Assembly: GCF_014218705.1 (NCBI RefSeq)
Contig: NZ_JABBJF010000002.1
Coordinates: forward strand, 248,001-312,000
Length of the DNA stretch: 64,000 bases
Reading direction: 5' to 3'
Origin: Kluyvera sichuanensis
GTDB lineage: Bacteria > Pseudomonadota > Gammaproteobacteria > Enterobacterales > Enterobacteriaceae
Shown: in pieces, positions 1 through 9,749 of the stretch
Numbering within the stretch: the stretch's first letter is position 1
Layout of the letters: each line of letters opens with the position of its first letter
Notes under the pieces: generated by a model
What the model saw: only the letters and a program-made list of their open reading frames with translations
Told to the model about the DNA's origin: nothing
Database searches by the model: none
Made by a program: the position numbers and the translations under genes

Positions 1-57
1 AGGCAGGTTAATCGTGCCATCGACGCGCGCGATAGGTTGTAACGTCAGGGATTCCAT
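1..57 (-). CDS. aroA: EPSP synthase AroA, N-terminal fragment (cut by window edge)
   Basis: Reading the minus strand from the ATG at 57 gives 19 codons beginning MESLTLQPIARVDG, the N-terminus of 5-enolpyruvylshikimate-3-phosphate synthase of enterics. The enzyme joins shikimate 3-phosphate and PEP in the shikimate pathway to aromatic amino acids. It lies 71 bp downstream of serC on the same strand, the classic serC-aroA operon of enterobacteria. Only the start is present; the rest lies outside the window. The fragment is short, but the match plus the operon context make the call safe. Confidence 0.93.
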   Translation of the reverse strand, partial: MESLTLQPIARVDGTINLP

Positions 58-128
58 GAAACTCAACTCTCAAAAACAGAAGTAAAAACCCCACGGGCAG
101 ACCGTGGGGATGAATAAAAAAAGCCAGA

Positions 129-1217
129 TTAACCGTGACGACGCTCGAAATCCTGCATGAATTCCGTCAGCGTCTGTACGCCTGCCAGCGGCATGGCGTT
201 GTAGATAGAAGCACGCATCCCGCCTACCACGCGGTGGCCTTTCAGCGCATGCAGACCCGCCGCAAAGGACTCTTCGAGGAACAGTTTGTCCAGCGCGCTG
301 TCCGCCAGCTGGAACGGCACGTTCATACGTGAACGGTTGGCGCTTGCCACGTCGTTACGATAGAAATCGCTGCCATCAATGGTGTTATACAGAAGATCGG
401 CCTTCTGCTGATTAATGCGGTCCATTGCGGCAACACCGCCCTGCTCCTTCAGCCATTTGAAGACCAGACCAGCCAGATACCAGGCGAAGGTCGGCGGCGT
501 GTTGAACATGGAGTCATTATCGTTCAGCACGGTGTAGTCGAGAATAGATGGGCAGGCAACGTGTGCTTTACCCAGCAGGTCTTCACGCACGATAACCAGC
601 GTTAAGCCTGCCGGGCCGATGTTTTTCTGCGCACCAGCGTAGATAACGCCGTAGCGGCTCACGTCGATTGGGCGCGAAAGAATGGTTGAGGAGAAGTCGG
701 CGGCGACAATCACGTCTTTACCAAAGTCTGGCGTCTCTTCGATGGCAATACCATCGATGGTTTCGTTCGGGCAGTAGTGCAGATAAGCCGCATTGTCAGA
801 GAGCTGCCAGTCGCGCATCGGTTTCACCGCGCGCTTGCCTTCAACGGTCACTTTGGCGTCGATGACGTTCGGGGTGCAATATTTTTTCGCTTCTTTAACT
901 GCACTTGCCGCCCAGTAGCCTGCGTCAACGTAGTCCGCCGTGGTTTTGTCGCCGAGAATATTCAGCGGTACGCCCGCGAACTGACCGCGACCGCCGCCGT
1001 GGCAGAACAGCACTTTGTAGTTGGAAGGGATGTTAAGCAGGTCGCGGAAATCTTTTTCTGCTTCCTCTGCCACGTGGATAAACTCTTTACCGCGGTGGCT
1101 AACTTCCATTACCGACGTGCCTAATCCGTTCCAGTCGCAAAGTTCTTTTTGCGCCAGTTTAAGGACATCTGCCGGAAGCATTGCCGGACCTGAACTGAAA
1201 TTAAAAACCTGAGCCAT
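129..1217 (-). CDS. serC: Phosphoserine aminotransferase SerC
   Basis: PLP-dependent class-V aminotransferase acting in serine synthesis (3-phosphohydroxypyruvate to phosphoserine) and in pyridoxal phosphate synthesis. The protein is 362 residues, the usual enterobacterial length, if the start is the ATG at 1217 ([15 protein letters not shown]); an in-frame start four codons upstream (1229) is not expected. The PLP lysine is visible as K198 in [11 protein letters not shown]. It is the first gene of the serC-aroA operon, whose second gene begins 71 bp downstream. In E. coli ycaP lies between serC and ycaO; here it is absent and ycaO faces serC divergently across a repeat-bearing gap. Confidence 0.97.
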   Translation of the reverse strand: MAQVFNFSSGPAMLPADVLKLAQKELCDWNGLGTSVMEVSHRGKEFIHVAEEAEKDFRDLLNIPSNYKVLFCHGGGRGQFAGVPLNILGDKTTADYVDAGYWAASAVKEAKKYCTPNVIDAKVTVEGKRAVKPMRDWQLSDNAAYLHYCPNETIDGIAIEETPDFGKDVIVAADFSSTILSRPIDVSRYGVIYAGAQKNIGPAGLTLVIVREDLLGKAHVACPSILDYTVLNDNDSMFNTPPTFAWYLAGLVFKWLKEQGGVAAMDRINQQKADLLYNTIDGSDFYRNDVASANRSRMNVPFQLADSALDKLFLEESFAAGLHALKGHRVVGGMRASIYNAMPLAGVQTLTEFMQDFERRHG

Positions 1218-1693
1218 AACCCTCACCACATTGCAATGTTGTCTGACCGCATGCCTCGCGCGTCATCAAACGCGTGGGCATAAGTTATTCCTGTGGCTAT
1301 TGGTTTTATCATTCAGTGACACAGCCCGCAACGGATAATCCCGCACAGGGCAAAAATGCGTAGAAAATCACACAACAGAATCTATCGGCTTGACGAAACA
1401 AAATGGTCTATTTCGCTATTTGTATTTGCTGGATGAAGTTTCTACGCAAAATCATTCAAGTTGCATCACAAAACGCTAGAGCGTTTTGAACAGCGCTCGC
1501 GCTGGCCCCGAAGGGGCGAGGCTGCAAGCCGAGTAACGCGGCAAGGGAGTGAATCCCCAGGAGCGTACATAAGTACGTGACTGGGGTAAACGAGCGCAGC
1601 CAACGCAGAGACAACTTGAAGGATGAAGCGTATAGCGATTGTCATGCAAACCCCGTATCATTGCGCGCTTTCCGTACGACAAAAGAGATTGCT
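1218..1693. other. serC/ycaO divergent intergenic region
   Basis: Non-coding stretch of about 476 bp between divergent serC and ycaO. The serC-proximal 230 bp should hold the serC-aroA promoter; I could not assign a clear -35/-10 pair. The ycaO-proximal part is occupied by an ERIC element with an internal insertion. Frames that stay open through the ERIC (including an upstream extension of ycaO) are consequences of the repeat. In E. coli ycaP occupies this position. Confidence 0.7.
1450..1634. repeat. ERIC (enterobacterial repetitive intergenic consensus) element with insertion
   Basis: The conserved ERIC core is plain: GTGAATCCCCAGGAG at about 1550, then a centre, then GTGACTGGGGT at about 1577, the sites of the classic ERIC-PCR primers. 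The ends are the ERIC terminal repeats, TCAAGTTGCA near 1456 and CAACTTGAAGGATGA near 1612. The element is about 185 bp rather than 127 bp because extra sequence with two hairpins lies between the left end and the core: an AAAACGCT/AGCGTTTT stem at 1470-1487 and GCCCC/GGGGC at 1505-1517. ERICs are non-autonomous, MITE-like and transcribed; this one probably forms part of the ycaO leader. Confidence 0.9.
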
Positions 1694-3454
1694 ATGACGC
1701 AAACCTATATTCCCGGCAAAGATGCCGCTCTGGAAGATTCCATCGCTCGCTTCCAGCAAAAGCTGCTCGACCTGGGCTTCGATATTGAAGAAGCTTCCTG
1801 GCTGAACCCGGTTCCTAACGTCTGGTCGGTGCATATTCGTGATAAGGCATGCTCTCTGTGCTTTACCAACGGTAAAGGCGCAACCAAAAAAGCCGCGCTG
1901 GCCTCCGCACTGGGCGAGTATTTTGAACGCCTCTCCACCAACTATTTCTTCGCTGACTTCTGGCTGGGCGACAAAATCGCTAACGACCCGTTCGTTCACT
2001 ACCCGAACGAAAAATGGTTCCCGCTGACCGACGACGATGAAGTACCGGAAGGTTTGCTCGATGCTCGCCTGCGTGCTTTCTACGATCCTGACGATCAGCT
2101 GACCGCCAGCATGCTGGTTGACCTGCAGTCTGGCAACGACGATCGCGGCGTATGCGGCCTGCCGTTCACCCGTCAGTCTGACGGTGAAACCATCTATATC
2201 CCGATGAACATCGTAGCCAACCTGTACGTTTCTAACGGCATGTCTGCGGGCAACACCCGCAACGAAGCGCGCGTTCAGGGGCTGTCGGAAGTCTTCGAAC
2301 GCTACGTGAAAAACCGTATCATCGCGGAAAGCATCAGCCTGCCGGAAATCCCGGCCGAGGTGCTGGCGCGCTACCCTGGCGTCGTTGAGTCCATCAAAAC
2401 GCTGGAAGCGGAAGGTTTCCCAATCTTCGCTTACGACGGTTCATTGGGCGGTAAATACCCGGTTATCTGCGTGGTACTGTTCAACCCAGCCAACGGCACC
2501 TGCTTCGCCTCCTTCGGCGCGCACCCTGATTTCGGCGTAGCGCTGGAACGTACGGTCACCGAGCTGCTGCAGGGCCGCGGCTTGAAAGATCTCGACGTGT
2601 TCACCCCGCCAACCTTCGACGACGAAGAAGTCGCTGAACATACCAACCTCGAAACCCACTTCATCGACTCCAGCGGTCTGATCTCCTGGGACATGTTCAA
2701 ACAGGACGCCGACTATCCGTTTGCCGACTGGAACTTCTCAGGCACCACCGAAGAAGAGTTCGCGACCCTGATGGCTATCTTCAAAGAAGAAGATAAAGAA
2801 GTGTACATCGCCGACTATGAGCACCTGAGCGTGTACGCCTGCCGCATCATCGTACCGGGTATGTCCGATATCTATCCGGCAGAAGATCTGTGGCTCGCCA
2901 ACAACAATATGGGCAGCCACCTGCGCGACACCATACTCTCCCTGCCGGGCAGCGAGTGGGAAAAAGAAGAGTACCTGAATCTGATCGAGCAGATGGATGA
3001 CGAAGGTCTGGACGATTTCACCCGCGTACGTGAACTGCTGGGTCTGGCAACCGGCCCGAACAACGGCTGGTCTACCCTGCGCGTTGGCGAGCTGAAAGCG
3101 ATGCTGGCACTGGCGGGCGGCGATCTCGAGCAGGCGCTGATTTGGACCGAGTGGACGATGGAGTTCAACGCGTCGGTATTCAGCCCTGAGCGCGCCAACT
3201 ACTACCGCTGCCTGCAGACGCTGCTGCTGCTGTCTCAGGAAGAAGAGCGCGAGCCGCTGCAGTACCTGAACGCGTTCGTACGTATGTACGGTGCAGAGGC
3301 TGTTGAAGCCGCCAGCGCGGCGCTGAGCGGTGAAGAGGCCTTTTACGGCCTGCAACCAGCAGATGGTTCTCTGGAAGCCTTCCCGGCGCATCAGTCTCTG
3401 CTACAGGCTTACGAGAAGCTGCAGCGCGCGAAAGCCGCTTTCTGGGCGAAATAA
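1694..3454 (+). CDS. ycaO: YcaO, ribosomal protein S12 methylthiotransferase accessory factor
   Basis: 586-residue YcaO-domain protein. The family uses ATP to activate amide backbones; E. coli YcaO assists RimO in beta-methylthiolation of S12 and is a stand-alone YcaO rather than part of a thiazole/oxazole peptide cluster, and no precursor peptide or partner gene is near this one either. The YcaO domain fills roughly residues 50-400 and a helical TPR-like tail follows. The start is the ATG at 1694 (MTQTYIPGKDAALED), giving the E. coli length; the longer open frame from 1577 runs through the ERIC and is not coding. A strong terminator follows at 3506 and focA lies downstream in the same direction. 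Confidence 0.95.
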   Translation: MTQTYIPGKDAALEDSIARFQQKLLDLGFDIEEASWLNPVPNVWSVHIRDKACSLCFTNGKGATKKAALASALGEYFERLSTNYFFADFWLGDKIANDPFVHYPNEKWFPLTDDDEVPEGLLDARLRAFYDPDDQLTASMLVDLQSGNDDRGVCGLPFTRQSDGETIYIPMNIVANLYVSNGMSAGNTRNEARVQGLSEVFERYVKNRIIAESISLPEIPAEVLARYPGVVESIKTLEAEGFPIFAYDGSLGGKYPVICVVLFNPANGTCFASFGAHPDFGVALERTVTELLQGRGLKDLDVFTPPTFDDEEVAEHTNLETHFIDSSGLISWDMFKQDADYPFADWNFSGTTEEEFATLMAIFKEEDKEVYIADYEHLSVYACRIIVPGMSDIYPAEDLWLANNNMGSHLRDTILSLPGSEWEKEEYLNLIEQMDDEGLDDFTRVRELLGLATGPNNGWSTLRVGELKAMLALAGGDLEQALIWTEWTMEFNASVFSPERANYYRCLQTLLLLSQEEEREPLQYLNAFVRMYGAEAVEAASAALSGEEAFYGLQPADGSLEAFPAHQSLLQAYEKLQRAKAAFWAK

Positions 3455-3505
3455 GGCTTTTCCCGCAGAAAAAGTAGGTTTAACGTACCGTCTACGCTAT
3501 ATTAC

Positions 3506-3531
3506 GGGGCCAATTGTTGGCCCCTTTTTTT
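3506..3531 (+). terminator. Intrinsic terminator after ycaO
   Basis: Perfect 8-bp stem GGGGCCAA/TTGGCCCC with a TTG loop, followed at once by a run of seven T residues. It lies 51 bp beyond the ycaO stop and separates ycaO from the focA-pflB promoter region. Confidence 0.92.
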
Positions 3532-3859
3532 ATTTTCGCGCTTCGCCTCGCGAACGTGTGAAAATAAAGTTAAATATAAGTAAATACTATATTTAGTAGC
3601 TTACGATTATTGTTAATTTACCCGATCATTACTCCATTTTAATTAACCAATAAAATGAAGGGTAAAGAAAAAATTCAACTGAATTTGCAAATCTTAAAAA
3701 TTATTTTTATGTTATAATTCAAACAATTACCCTGCGATCGTTGAAAAACCATTCGATCTTCAGGCCTATAAGCCAGGCGAGATATGATCTATATCAAATT
3801 CTCATCTATAATGCTTTGTTAGTATCTCGTCGCCGATTAAATAAAAAGAGAGAGTTAGT
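3532..3859 (+). promoter_or_regulatory. focA-pflB upstream control region
   Basis: AT-rich 328-bp region between the ycaO terminator and the GTG start of focA. In E. coli this area carries several anaerobically induced promoters controlled by FNR, ArcA and IHF. Here an FNR-type site (3784-3797) and a matching extended -10 (TGTTAGTAT, hexamer 3820-3825) can be seen; a start point near 3832 would put the FNR dyad at about -41.5, a class II arrangement. A second -10-like TATAAT lies at 3807-3812. IHF and ArcA sites are expected but I did not assign them. Confidence 0.75.
3784..3797 (+). promoter_or_regulatory. FNR binding site for the focA-pflB promoter
   Basis: ATGATCTATATCAA differs from the FNR consensus TTGAT-N4-ATCAA at one base. 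Its centre is about 41.5 bp upstream of the start point predicted from the -10 at 3820-3825, the spacing of an FNR-activated class II promoter. It fits anaerobic induction of formate channel and pyruvate formate-lyase. Confidence 0.8.
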
Positions 3860-4717
3860 GTGAAAGCTGACAACCCTTTTGATCTACTCCTTCCTGCTGC
3901 GATGGCCAAAGTTGCCGAAGAAGCAGGTGTCTATAAAGCAACCAAGCATCCGCTGAAAACCTTTTATCTGGCGATTACTGCGGGCGTCTTTATCTCGATT
4001 GCTTTTGTTTTTTACATTACCGCAACCACGGGTACCGCAGGTATGCCATTCGGCATCGCGAAACTCATTGGTGGTATTTGCTTCTCCCTGGGCTTAATTC
4101 TTTGCGTGATTTGTGGCGCAGACCTCTTTACCTCTACCGTGCTGATCGTGGTGGCGAAAGCCAGCGGCCGCATTACCTGGGGTCAATTGGCGAAAAACTG
4201 GCTCAACGTCTATGTTGGTAACCTGATTGGCGCACTGCTGTTTGTACTGCTGATGTGGCTATCCGGCGAGTACATGACGGCCAACGGCGGATGGGGGCTT
4301 AACGTCCTGCAAACCGCTGACCACAAAATGCACCATACATTTATCGAAGCCGTCGCTCTCGGCATCCTGGCGAACCTGATGGTCTGCCTGGCAGTGTGGA
4401 TGAGCTATTCTGGTCGCAGCCTGATGGATAAAGCCATGATTATGGTTTTACCGGTTGCCATGTTCGTTGCCAGCGGCTTTGAGCACAGTATCGCAAACAT
4501 GTTTATGATCCCTATGGGTATCGTAATACGCGATTTTGCTAGCCCGGAATTCTGGACCGCTATTGGTTCAACTCCGGAAAGTTTCTCTCACCTGACCGTG
4601 ATGCACTTCATCACCGATAACCTGATTCCTGTCACTATCGGGAACATCATCGGCGGCGGTTTGCTGGTCGGGTTGACATACTGGGTCATTTACCTGCGTG
4701 GCGGTGACCGTCATTAA
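3860..4717 (+). CDS. focA: Formate channel FocA
   Basis: 285-residue formate/nitrite transporter (FNT) family protein, an inner-membrane pentameric channel that moves formate made by pyruvate formate-lyase. Six hydrophobic helices are visible, together with typical FNT stretches such as GADLFTST and GNLIGA. The start codon is GTG at 3860 (MKADNPFDLLL), preceded by an AGAGAGAG Shine-Dalgarno sequence, as in E. coli. pflB follows 55 bp downstream in the same operon, so the pore and its substrate-producing enzyme are co-expressed under FNR control. Confidence 0.97.
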   Translation: MKADNPFDLLLPAAMAKVAEEAGVYKATKHPLKTFYLAITAGVFISIAFVFYITATTGTAGMPFGIAKLIGGICFSLGLILCVICGADLFTSTVLIVVAKASGRITWGQLAKNWLNVYVGNLIGALLFVLLMWLSGEYMTANGGWGLNVLQTADHKMHHTFIEAVALGILANLMVCLAVWMSYSGRSLMDKAMIMVLPVAMFVASGFEHSIANMFMIPMGIVIRDFASPEFWTAIGSTPESFSHLTVMHFITDNLIPVTIGNIIGGGLLVGLTYWVIYLRGGDRH

Positions 4718-4772
4718 TTGACGATTGCTCCAGGCAGTAAATAAAAAGTCCACTTAAGAAGGTAGGTGTTAC

Positions 4773-7055
4773 ATGTCCGAACTTAATGAAAAGTTAGCCG
4801 CAGCCTGGGAAGGTTTTACCAAAGGTGATTGGCAGAATGAAGTAAACTTACGTGACTTCATCCAGAAAAACTACACCCCATATGAGGGTGACGAATCCTT
4901 CCTGGCTGGCGCAACTGACGCGACCACCAAGCTGTGGGATAACGTAATGGAAGGCGTTAAACTGGAAAACCGCACTCACGCGCCAGTTGACTTTGACACC
5001 TCTGTTGCATCTACCATCACTTCCCATGACGCTGGTTACATCAACAAAGCGCTGGAAAAAATCGTTGGTCTGCAGACTGAAGCTCCACTGAAACGTGCGA
5101 TTATCCCGTTCGGTGGTATTAAAATGGTTGAAGGTTCTTGCAAAGCGTACAATCGCGAGCTGGACCCGATGCTGAAAAAAATCTTCACCGAATACCGCAA
5201 AACCCACAACCAGGGCGTATTCGATGTTTACACCAAAGACATTCTGAACTGCCGTAAATCTGGCGTTCTGACTGGTCTGCCAGATGCTTACGGCCGTGGT
5301 CGTATCATCGGTGACTACCGTCGCATCGCGGTGTACGGTATCGACTTCCTGATGAAAGACAAATACGCACAGTTCCTGTCTCTGCAGTCTGACCTGGAAA
5401 ACGGCGTAAACCTGGAAGCGACTATCCGTCTGCGTGAAGAGATCTCTGAACAGCACCGTGCACTGGGTCAGATCAAAGAGATGGCTGCTAAATACGGCTA
5501 CGACATCTCTGGTCCAGCTACCAGCGCTCAGGAAGCTATCCAGTGGACTTACTTCGGTTACCTGGCTGCGGTTAAATCTCAGAACGGCGCGGCAATGTCC
5601 TTCGGTCGTACTTCCAGCTTCCTGGATATCTACATCGAACGTGACCTGAAAGCAGGCAAAATCACTGAACAAGACGCTCAGGAAATGATTGACCACCTGG
5701 TCATGAAACTGCGTATGGTTCGCTTCCTGCGTACCCCTGAATATGATGAACTGTTCTCCGGTGACCCGATTTGGGCAACTGAATCTATCGGTGGTATGGG
5801 CGTTGATGGCCGTACTCTGGTTACCAAAAACAGCTTCCGCTTCCTGAACACCCTGTACACCATGGGTCCTTCTCCAGAGCCGAACATCACCGTTCTGTGG
5901 TCTGAGAAACTGCCACTGGCGTTCAAAAAATATGCCGCTAAAGTGTCCATCGACACCTCTTCTCTGCAGTACGAGAACGATGACCTGATGCGTCCTGACT
6001 TTAACAACGATGACTACGCTATCGCTTGCTGCGTAAGCCCAATGATCGTTGGTAAACAAATGCAGTTCTTCGGTGCTCGTGCAAACCTGGCGAAAACCAT
6101 GCTGTACGCCATCAACGGCGGCGTTGATGAAAAACTGAAAATGCAGGTTGGTCCTAAAACTGAGCCAATGAAAGGCGACGTTCTGAACTACGACGAAGTT
6201 ATGGATCGTATGGACCACTTCATGGATTGGCTGGCTAAACAGTACGTCACCGCGCTGAACGTCATCCACTACATGCACGACAAGTACAGCTACGAAGCCT
6301 CTCTGATGGCGCTGCACGACCGTGACGTTATCCGCACCATGGCGTGTGGTATCGCTGGTCTGTCCGTTGCTGCTGACTCCCTGTCTGCAATCAAATATGC
6401 GAAAGTTAAACCGATTCGTGATGAAAACGGTCTGGCTGTTGACTTCGAAATCGAAGGCGAATACCCGCAGTTTGGTAACAACGACGCTCGCGTCGATGAC
6501 ATGGCGGTTGACCTGGTAGAACGTTTCATGAAGAAAATTCAGAAACTGACTACTTACCGTAACGCTATCCCGACTCAGTCTGTTCTGACCATCACCTCTA
6601 ACGTGGTTTATGGTAAGAAAACCGGTAACACCCCAGACGGTCGTCGCGCTGGCGCTCCATTCGGCCCAGGTGCTAACCCAATGCACGGTCGTGACCAGAA
6701 AGGTGCTGTTGCCTCTCTGACTTCCGTTGCTAAACTGCCGTTTGCTTACGCTAAAGATGGTATCTCTTACACCTTCTCTATCGTTCCTAACGCTCTGGGT
6801 AAAGACGACGACGTTCGTAAAACCAACCTGGCCGGTCTGATGGACGGTTACTTCCACCACGAAGCGTCTATCGAAGGCGGTCAGCACCTGAACGTTAACG
6901 TTATGAACCGCGAAATGCTGCTCGACGCGATGGAAAACCCTGAGAAATATCCTCAGCTGACCATCCGTGTATCTGGCTACGCAGTACGTTTTAACTCCCT
7001 GACTAAAGAACAGCAGCAGGACGTTATTACCCGTACTTTCACTCAATCTATCTAA
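4773..7055 (+). CDS. pflB: Formate C-acetyltransferase (pyruvate formate-lyase) PflB
   Basis: 760-residue glycyl radical enzyme that splits pyruvate with CoA into acetyl-CoA and formate during fermentation. The catalytic cysteine pair is visible in IACCVSPM (about C419/C420), and the radical-bearing glycine is G735 in RVSGYAVRF near the C-terminus. The start at 4773 has a good Shine-Dalgarno sequence (AAGAAGG). Codon use is that of a very highly expressed gene, which is also why the opposite strand stays open almost from end to end. It is the second gene of focA-pflB; its activase gene pflA follows after a terminator. Confidence 0.99.
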   Translation: MSELNEKLAAAWEGFTKGDWQNEVNLRDFIQKNYTPYEGDESFLAGATDATTKLWDNVMEGVKLENRTHAPVDFDTSVASTITSHDAGYINKALEKIVGLQTEAPLKRAIIPFGGIKMVEGSCKAYNRELDPMLKKIFTEYRKTHNQGVFDVYTKDILNCRKSGVLTGLPDAYGRGRIIGDYRRIAVYGIDFLMKDKYAQFLSLQSDLENGVNLEATIRLREEISEQHRALGQIKEMAAKYGYDISGPATSAQEAIQWTYFGYLAAVKSQNGAAMSFGRTSSFLDIYIERDLKAGKITEQDAQEMIDHLVMKLRMVRFLRTPEYDELFSGDPIWATESIGGMGVDGRTLVTKNSFRFLNTLYTMGPSPEPNITVLWSEKLPLAFKKYAAKVSIDTSSLQYENDDLMRPDFNNDDYAIACCVSPMIVGKQMQFFGARANLAKTMLYAINGGVDEKLKMQVGPKTEPMKGDVLNYDEVMDRMDHFMDWLAKQYVTALNVIHYMHDKYSYEASLMALHDRDVIRTMACGIAGLSVAADSLSAIKYAKVKPIRDENGLAVDFEIEGEYPQFGNNDARVDDMAVDLVERFMKKIQKLTTYRNAIPTQSVLTITSNVVYGKKTGNTPDGRRAGAPFGPGANPMHGRDQKGAVASLTSVAKLPFAYAKDGISYTFSIVPNALGKDDDVRKTNLAGLMDGYFHHEASIEGGQHLNVNVMNREMLLDAMENPEKYPQLTIRVSGYAVRFNSLTKEQQQDVITRTFTQSI

Positions 7056-7094
7056 TAGATTTGACTGAAATCGCGATTAAAAACGCGTAAAATG

Positions 7095-7124
7095 AAGGCT
7101 CCACCTCGGTGGGGCCTTTCTTAT
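7095..7124 (+). terminator. Terminator after pflB
   Basis: GC-rich hairpin (GGCTCCAC/GTGGGGCC around a CTCG loop) followed by TTTCTT, 40 bp after the pflB stop. It separates the abundant focA-pflB message from pflA. Confidence 0.85.
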
Positions 7125-7260
7125 AATCAACACTCGCTGAGTGGATTTTGCTTGCTGACTTCTATACTGAAGTTAACAAGCAAAATAAACTCGACGCGGC
7201 TTTATAACCGTGCTCGCAAACCTGGCTGTAAAGCCGGGAAGAACTGGAGATAACACCGCA

Positions 7261-8001
7261 ATGTCTGTAATTGGTCGTATTCACTCCTTTGAGTCCTGTG
7301 GCACCGTTGATGGCCCAGGCATCCGTTTTATTACCTTCTTCCAGGGCTGCCTGATGCGCTGCCTGTATTGCCACAACCGCGATACCTGGGACACCCACGG
7401 CGGTAAAGAGATCACCGTTGAAGAGCTGATGAAAGAGGTGGTGACCTATCGCCACTTTATGAATGCTTCCGGCGGCGGCGTGACCGCGTCCGGCGGTGAA
7501 GCCATTCTGCAGGCCGAGTTTGTGCGCGACTGGTTCCGCGCTTGTCACAAAGAAGGTATTCATACCTGTCTCGACACCAACGGTTTTGTCCGTCGTTACG
7601 ATCCGGTGATTGATGAACTACTGGAAGTTACCGACCTCGTCATGCTCGATCTCAAACAGATGAACGACGACATTCACCAGAACCTGGTCGGCGTCTCCAA
7701 CCATCGTACGCTGGAGTTTGCCCAGTACCTGTCGAAGAAAAACATTAACGTCTGGATCCGCTACGTCGTGGTACCAGGCTGGTCAGATGATGACGATTCT
7801 GCGCATCGTCTCGGCGAGTTTACCCGCGATATGGGCAACGTTGAGAAAATCGAACTGCTGCCTTATCACGAGCTGGGTAAACACAAGTGGGTCGCGATGG
7901 GTGAAGAGTACAAGCTGGATGGCGTGCACCCGCCGAAGAAAGAGACCATGGAACGCGTGAAGGGCATTCTCGAGCAGTATGGTCACAAGGTGATGTATTA
8001 A
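7261..8001 (+). CDS. pflA: Pyruvate formate-lyase 1-activating enzyme PflA
   Basis: 246-residue radical SAM enzyme that uses S-adenosylmethionine and a [4Fe-4S] cluster to place the glycyl radical on PflB. The cluster motif CLMRCLYC supplies C30, C34 and C37, preceded by the family's SCGTVDGPG segment. The start at 7261 ([12 protein letters not shown]) gives the E. coli length; an open extension back to 7210 is not needed. It follows pflB on the same strand but beyond a terminator, so it probably has its own promoter in the 200-bp gap. ycaK and ycaN, found downstream in E. coli, are absent and ycaM is convergent. Confidence 0.98.
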   Translation: MSVIGRIHSFESCGTVDGPGIRFITFFQGCLMRCLYCHNRDTWDTHGGKEITVEELMKEVVTYRHFMNASGGGVTASGGEAILQAEFVRDWFRACHKEGIHTCLDTNGFVRRYDPVIDELLEVTDLVMLDLKQMNDDIHQNLVGVSNHRTLEFAQYLSKKNINVWIRYVVVPGWSDDDDSAHRLGEFTRDMGNVEKIELLPYHELGKHKWVAMGEEYKLDGVHPPKKETMERVKGILEQYGHKVMY

Positions 8002-8005
8002 TCAT

Positions 8006-8046
8006 CCCCTGCCCTCCCGGCGTCGCTTACGCTCGGCCGGGCTACA
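8006..8046. repeat. REP-like palindromic unit
   Basis: GC-rich imperfect palindrome (CCCGGCGTCGC and its partner GGCCGGGCTAC) of the kind scattered between genes of Klebsiella and relatives. It lies between the pflA stop and the shared terminator. Related copies occur at about 41,646-41,720 and 57,720-57,795. Confidence 0.7.
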
Positions 8047-8052
8047 GACAAC

Positions 8053-8079
8053 AAACCCGGCTTAATGCCGGGTTTTCTT
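8053..8079. terminator. Bidirectional terminator between pflA and ycaM
   Basis: AACCCGGC/GCCGGGTT stem around a TTAAT loop, with T runs on the plus strand and A runs on the other side, placed between convergent pflA and ycaM. Confidence 0.88.
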
Positions 8080-9501
8080 TTACGACTTCTTGCGCGCCAG
8101 CAGCGGGAAGATCAGTCCTAATCCCACCAGCACAAACGGCGTGGCGACGTTAAGCGACAGCTGGAAGGCCCACTCCGGCGTAAAGGCGGCCATTTTCGGG
8201 AAGATACCGGTCAGACAGGCAAACGCGGTAAACAGGAAGCACCATACACCAACGGTCAGCGCAAGCTTCCGGTTACGGATAAAGACATACTCCGACTGGT
8301 ATTTCTGCCCCAGACGAATCACTGCGATAAATGCCACGAACACCCACAGATAGCGCAGCGGCATCACCACCGAGTTCAGGTTCAACAGCCATTTGTAGAG
8401 ATCGTTCATATCACCGATGCCAAGCGTCGGCAGCATAATCAGCAGCGCCACCAGCACCAGCGTTAACAGATAGCCGTTGACCGGCGTACCTGACGCATTG
8501 GTTTTACAGAGCTTCTGTGGGATATAGCGACTGTCGGCATCGCTGAGCAGTACCTTTAACGGCGCATCAATCGAGAACACCAGCGCGGCAATCTGCCCCA
8601 GGGTGTTCGCGATAGCGTAAATCACCATCAGGGTGTTGCCCATATGGTAATAATCGCCCAGCTTCTGGAACGCGTAGTACTGGCCGTTCGCCATCAGGTC
8701 GTTAGGAATATTATTTGAGTCGAACATCATCCCCATCGCCAACGACCCGAGGATGGCACACACCGCAACCATCACCGCCAGGAAGATCATCCCACGCGGG
8801 AACTCTTTGCCCGGATTACGGGTGTTATTGACGTAAGGCGAGATTTTTTCCGCGCCGCCCACGGCAAATACCAGCATCGAGATGGTGGTGATATAGGTAA
8901 AGTCAAAGTGCGGGATAAAGGTTTGCCAGGTGATGTTGGTGGTGGCAATTTTCACCTCAGTAATAGCCGGCGCCGTCACCGCCATCACCACGTACAGCAG
9001 CGACATCACGAACATGGCGATCCCGGCAATCGACCCTACCAGCTTCAGCGATTTCATCCCTCGGGATGCAACCCACATGAAGAAGACGAAAAGCACCAGC
9101 GTGAAGCCCTGGAGCGCCACCACGCCATATTCGGTGATAAGCGAGCCATTTCCCTTTATCGCCCAGCCGAGCGCAATCAGGATGGCCTGAGGCTTCTGTG
9201 CCAGGTAAGGAATATGGACGACCCAGTAGGTCCAGGCAGCCAGATAGGCCAGCCCCGGCCCCATCGTATTTTTAATCCAGGTACTGACACCGCCCTTACC
9301 GTCTTTAAAGGTCGAACCAAGCTGACCGACGATAAGCGCATAGGGTGTGAAATAAAGTGCAAAGATAAATAGCCATGAGAAAACAACCACCAGCCCCTGG
9401 TTGGCGTAGTTGTTGACGACGTTGCCGAAACCCCAAACCGTAATAAACGACATCAGCGCGATGTTATACCACCGCAGCTGCTTTTCTTGTTCGCTTGCCA
9501 T
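8080..9501 (-). CDS. ycaM: YcaM, APC-family amino acid/amine transporter
   Basis: 473-residue inner-membrane protein with about 12 hydrophobic helices, matching YcaM of the amino acid-polyamine-organocation (APC) superfamily. The TM1 region GFGNVVNNYANQG is the unwound glycine-rich segment typical of the family. The substrate is not established; glutamate/GABA antiporter-like carriers are the nearest named relatives. It lies 248 bp downstream of ycaD on the same strand, as in E. coli apart from lost neighbours, and is convergent with pflA across a shared terminator. The ATG at 9501 has a GGAACGGAA-type ribosome site upstream. Confidence 0.92.
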   Translation of the reverse strand: MASEQEKQLRWYNIALMSFITVWGFGNVVNNYANQGLVVVFSWLFIFALYFTPYALIVGQLGSTFKDGKGGVSTWIKNTMGPGLAYLAAWTYWVVHIPYLAQKPQAILIALGWAIKGNGSLITEYGVVALQGFTLVLFVFFMWVASRGMKSLKLVGSIAGIAMFVMSLLYVVMAVTAPAITEVKIATTNITWQTFIPHFDFTYITTISMLVFAVGGAEKISPYVNNTRNPGKEFPRGMIFLAVMVAVCAILGSLAMGMMFDSNNIPNDLMANGQYYAFQKLGDYYHMGNTLMVIYAIANTLGQIAALVFSIDAPLKVLLSDADSRYIPQKLCKTNASGTPVNGYLLTLVLVALLIMLPTLGIGDMNDLYKWLLNLNSVVMPLRYLWVFVAFIAVIRLGQKYQSEYVFIRNRKLALTVGVWCFLFTAFACLTGIFPKMAAFTPEWAFQLSLNVATPFVLVGLGLIFPLLARKKS

Positions 9502-9749
9502 AAATTCCGTTCCTTGAATGTTATTATTCGCGAGTGCGATTTTTTTCGACGGAGATTATGCGAGTACTAACCCTAAAAGGGTAATAGGATGGTGCAAAAC
9601 TCTAACGGCTCGCACATTTAATCGGAGTATGGTTATAAATTCAGCAGGATATAGTCTCGCTCCCGCCAACGCGCCAGCAACGTGGCATCATTCAGTATAG
9701 CGATGTCGGGAAGAATGGCGCGCTATGGAAATATAACGCGCCCGCGGTG

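Noticed and set aside
1577-1693. N-terminal extension of ycaO by 39 codons
   Set aside because: The extension is translated ERIC sequence; starting at 1694 gives the family length.
4848-7046. 732-codon open frame on the minus strand
   Set aside because: Exact antisense of pflB; composition is low-complexity V/F/N/H, no family resemblance, no ribosome site. A product of strong codon bias.
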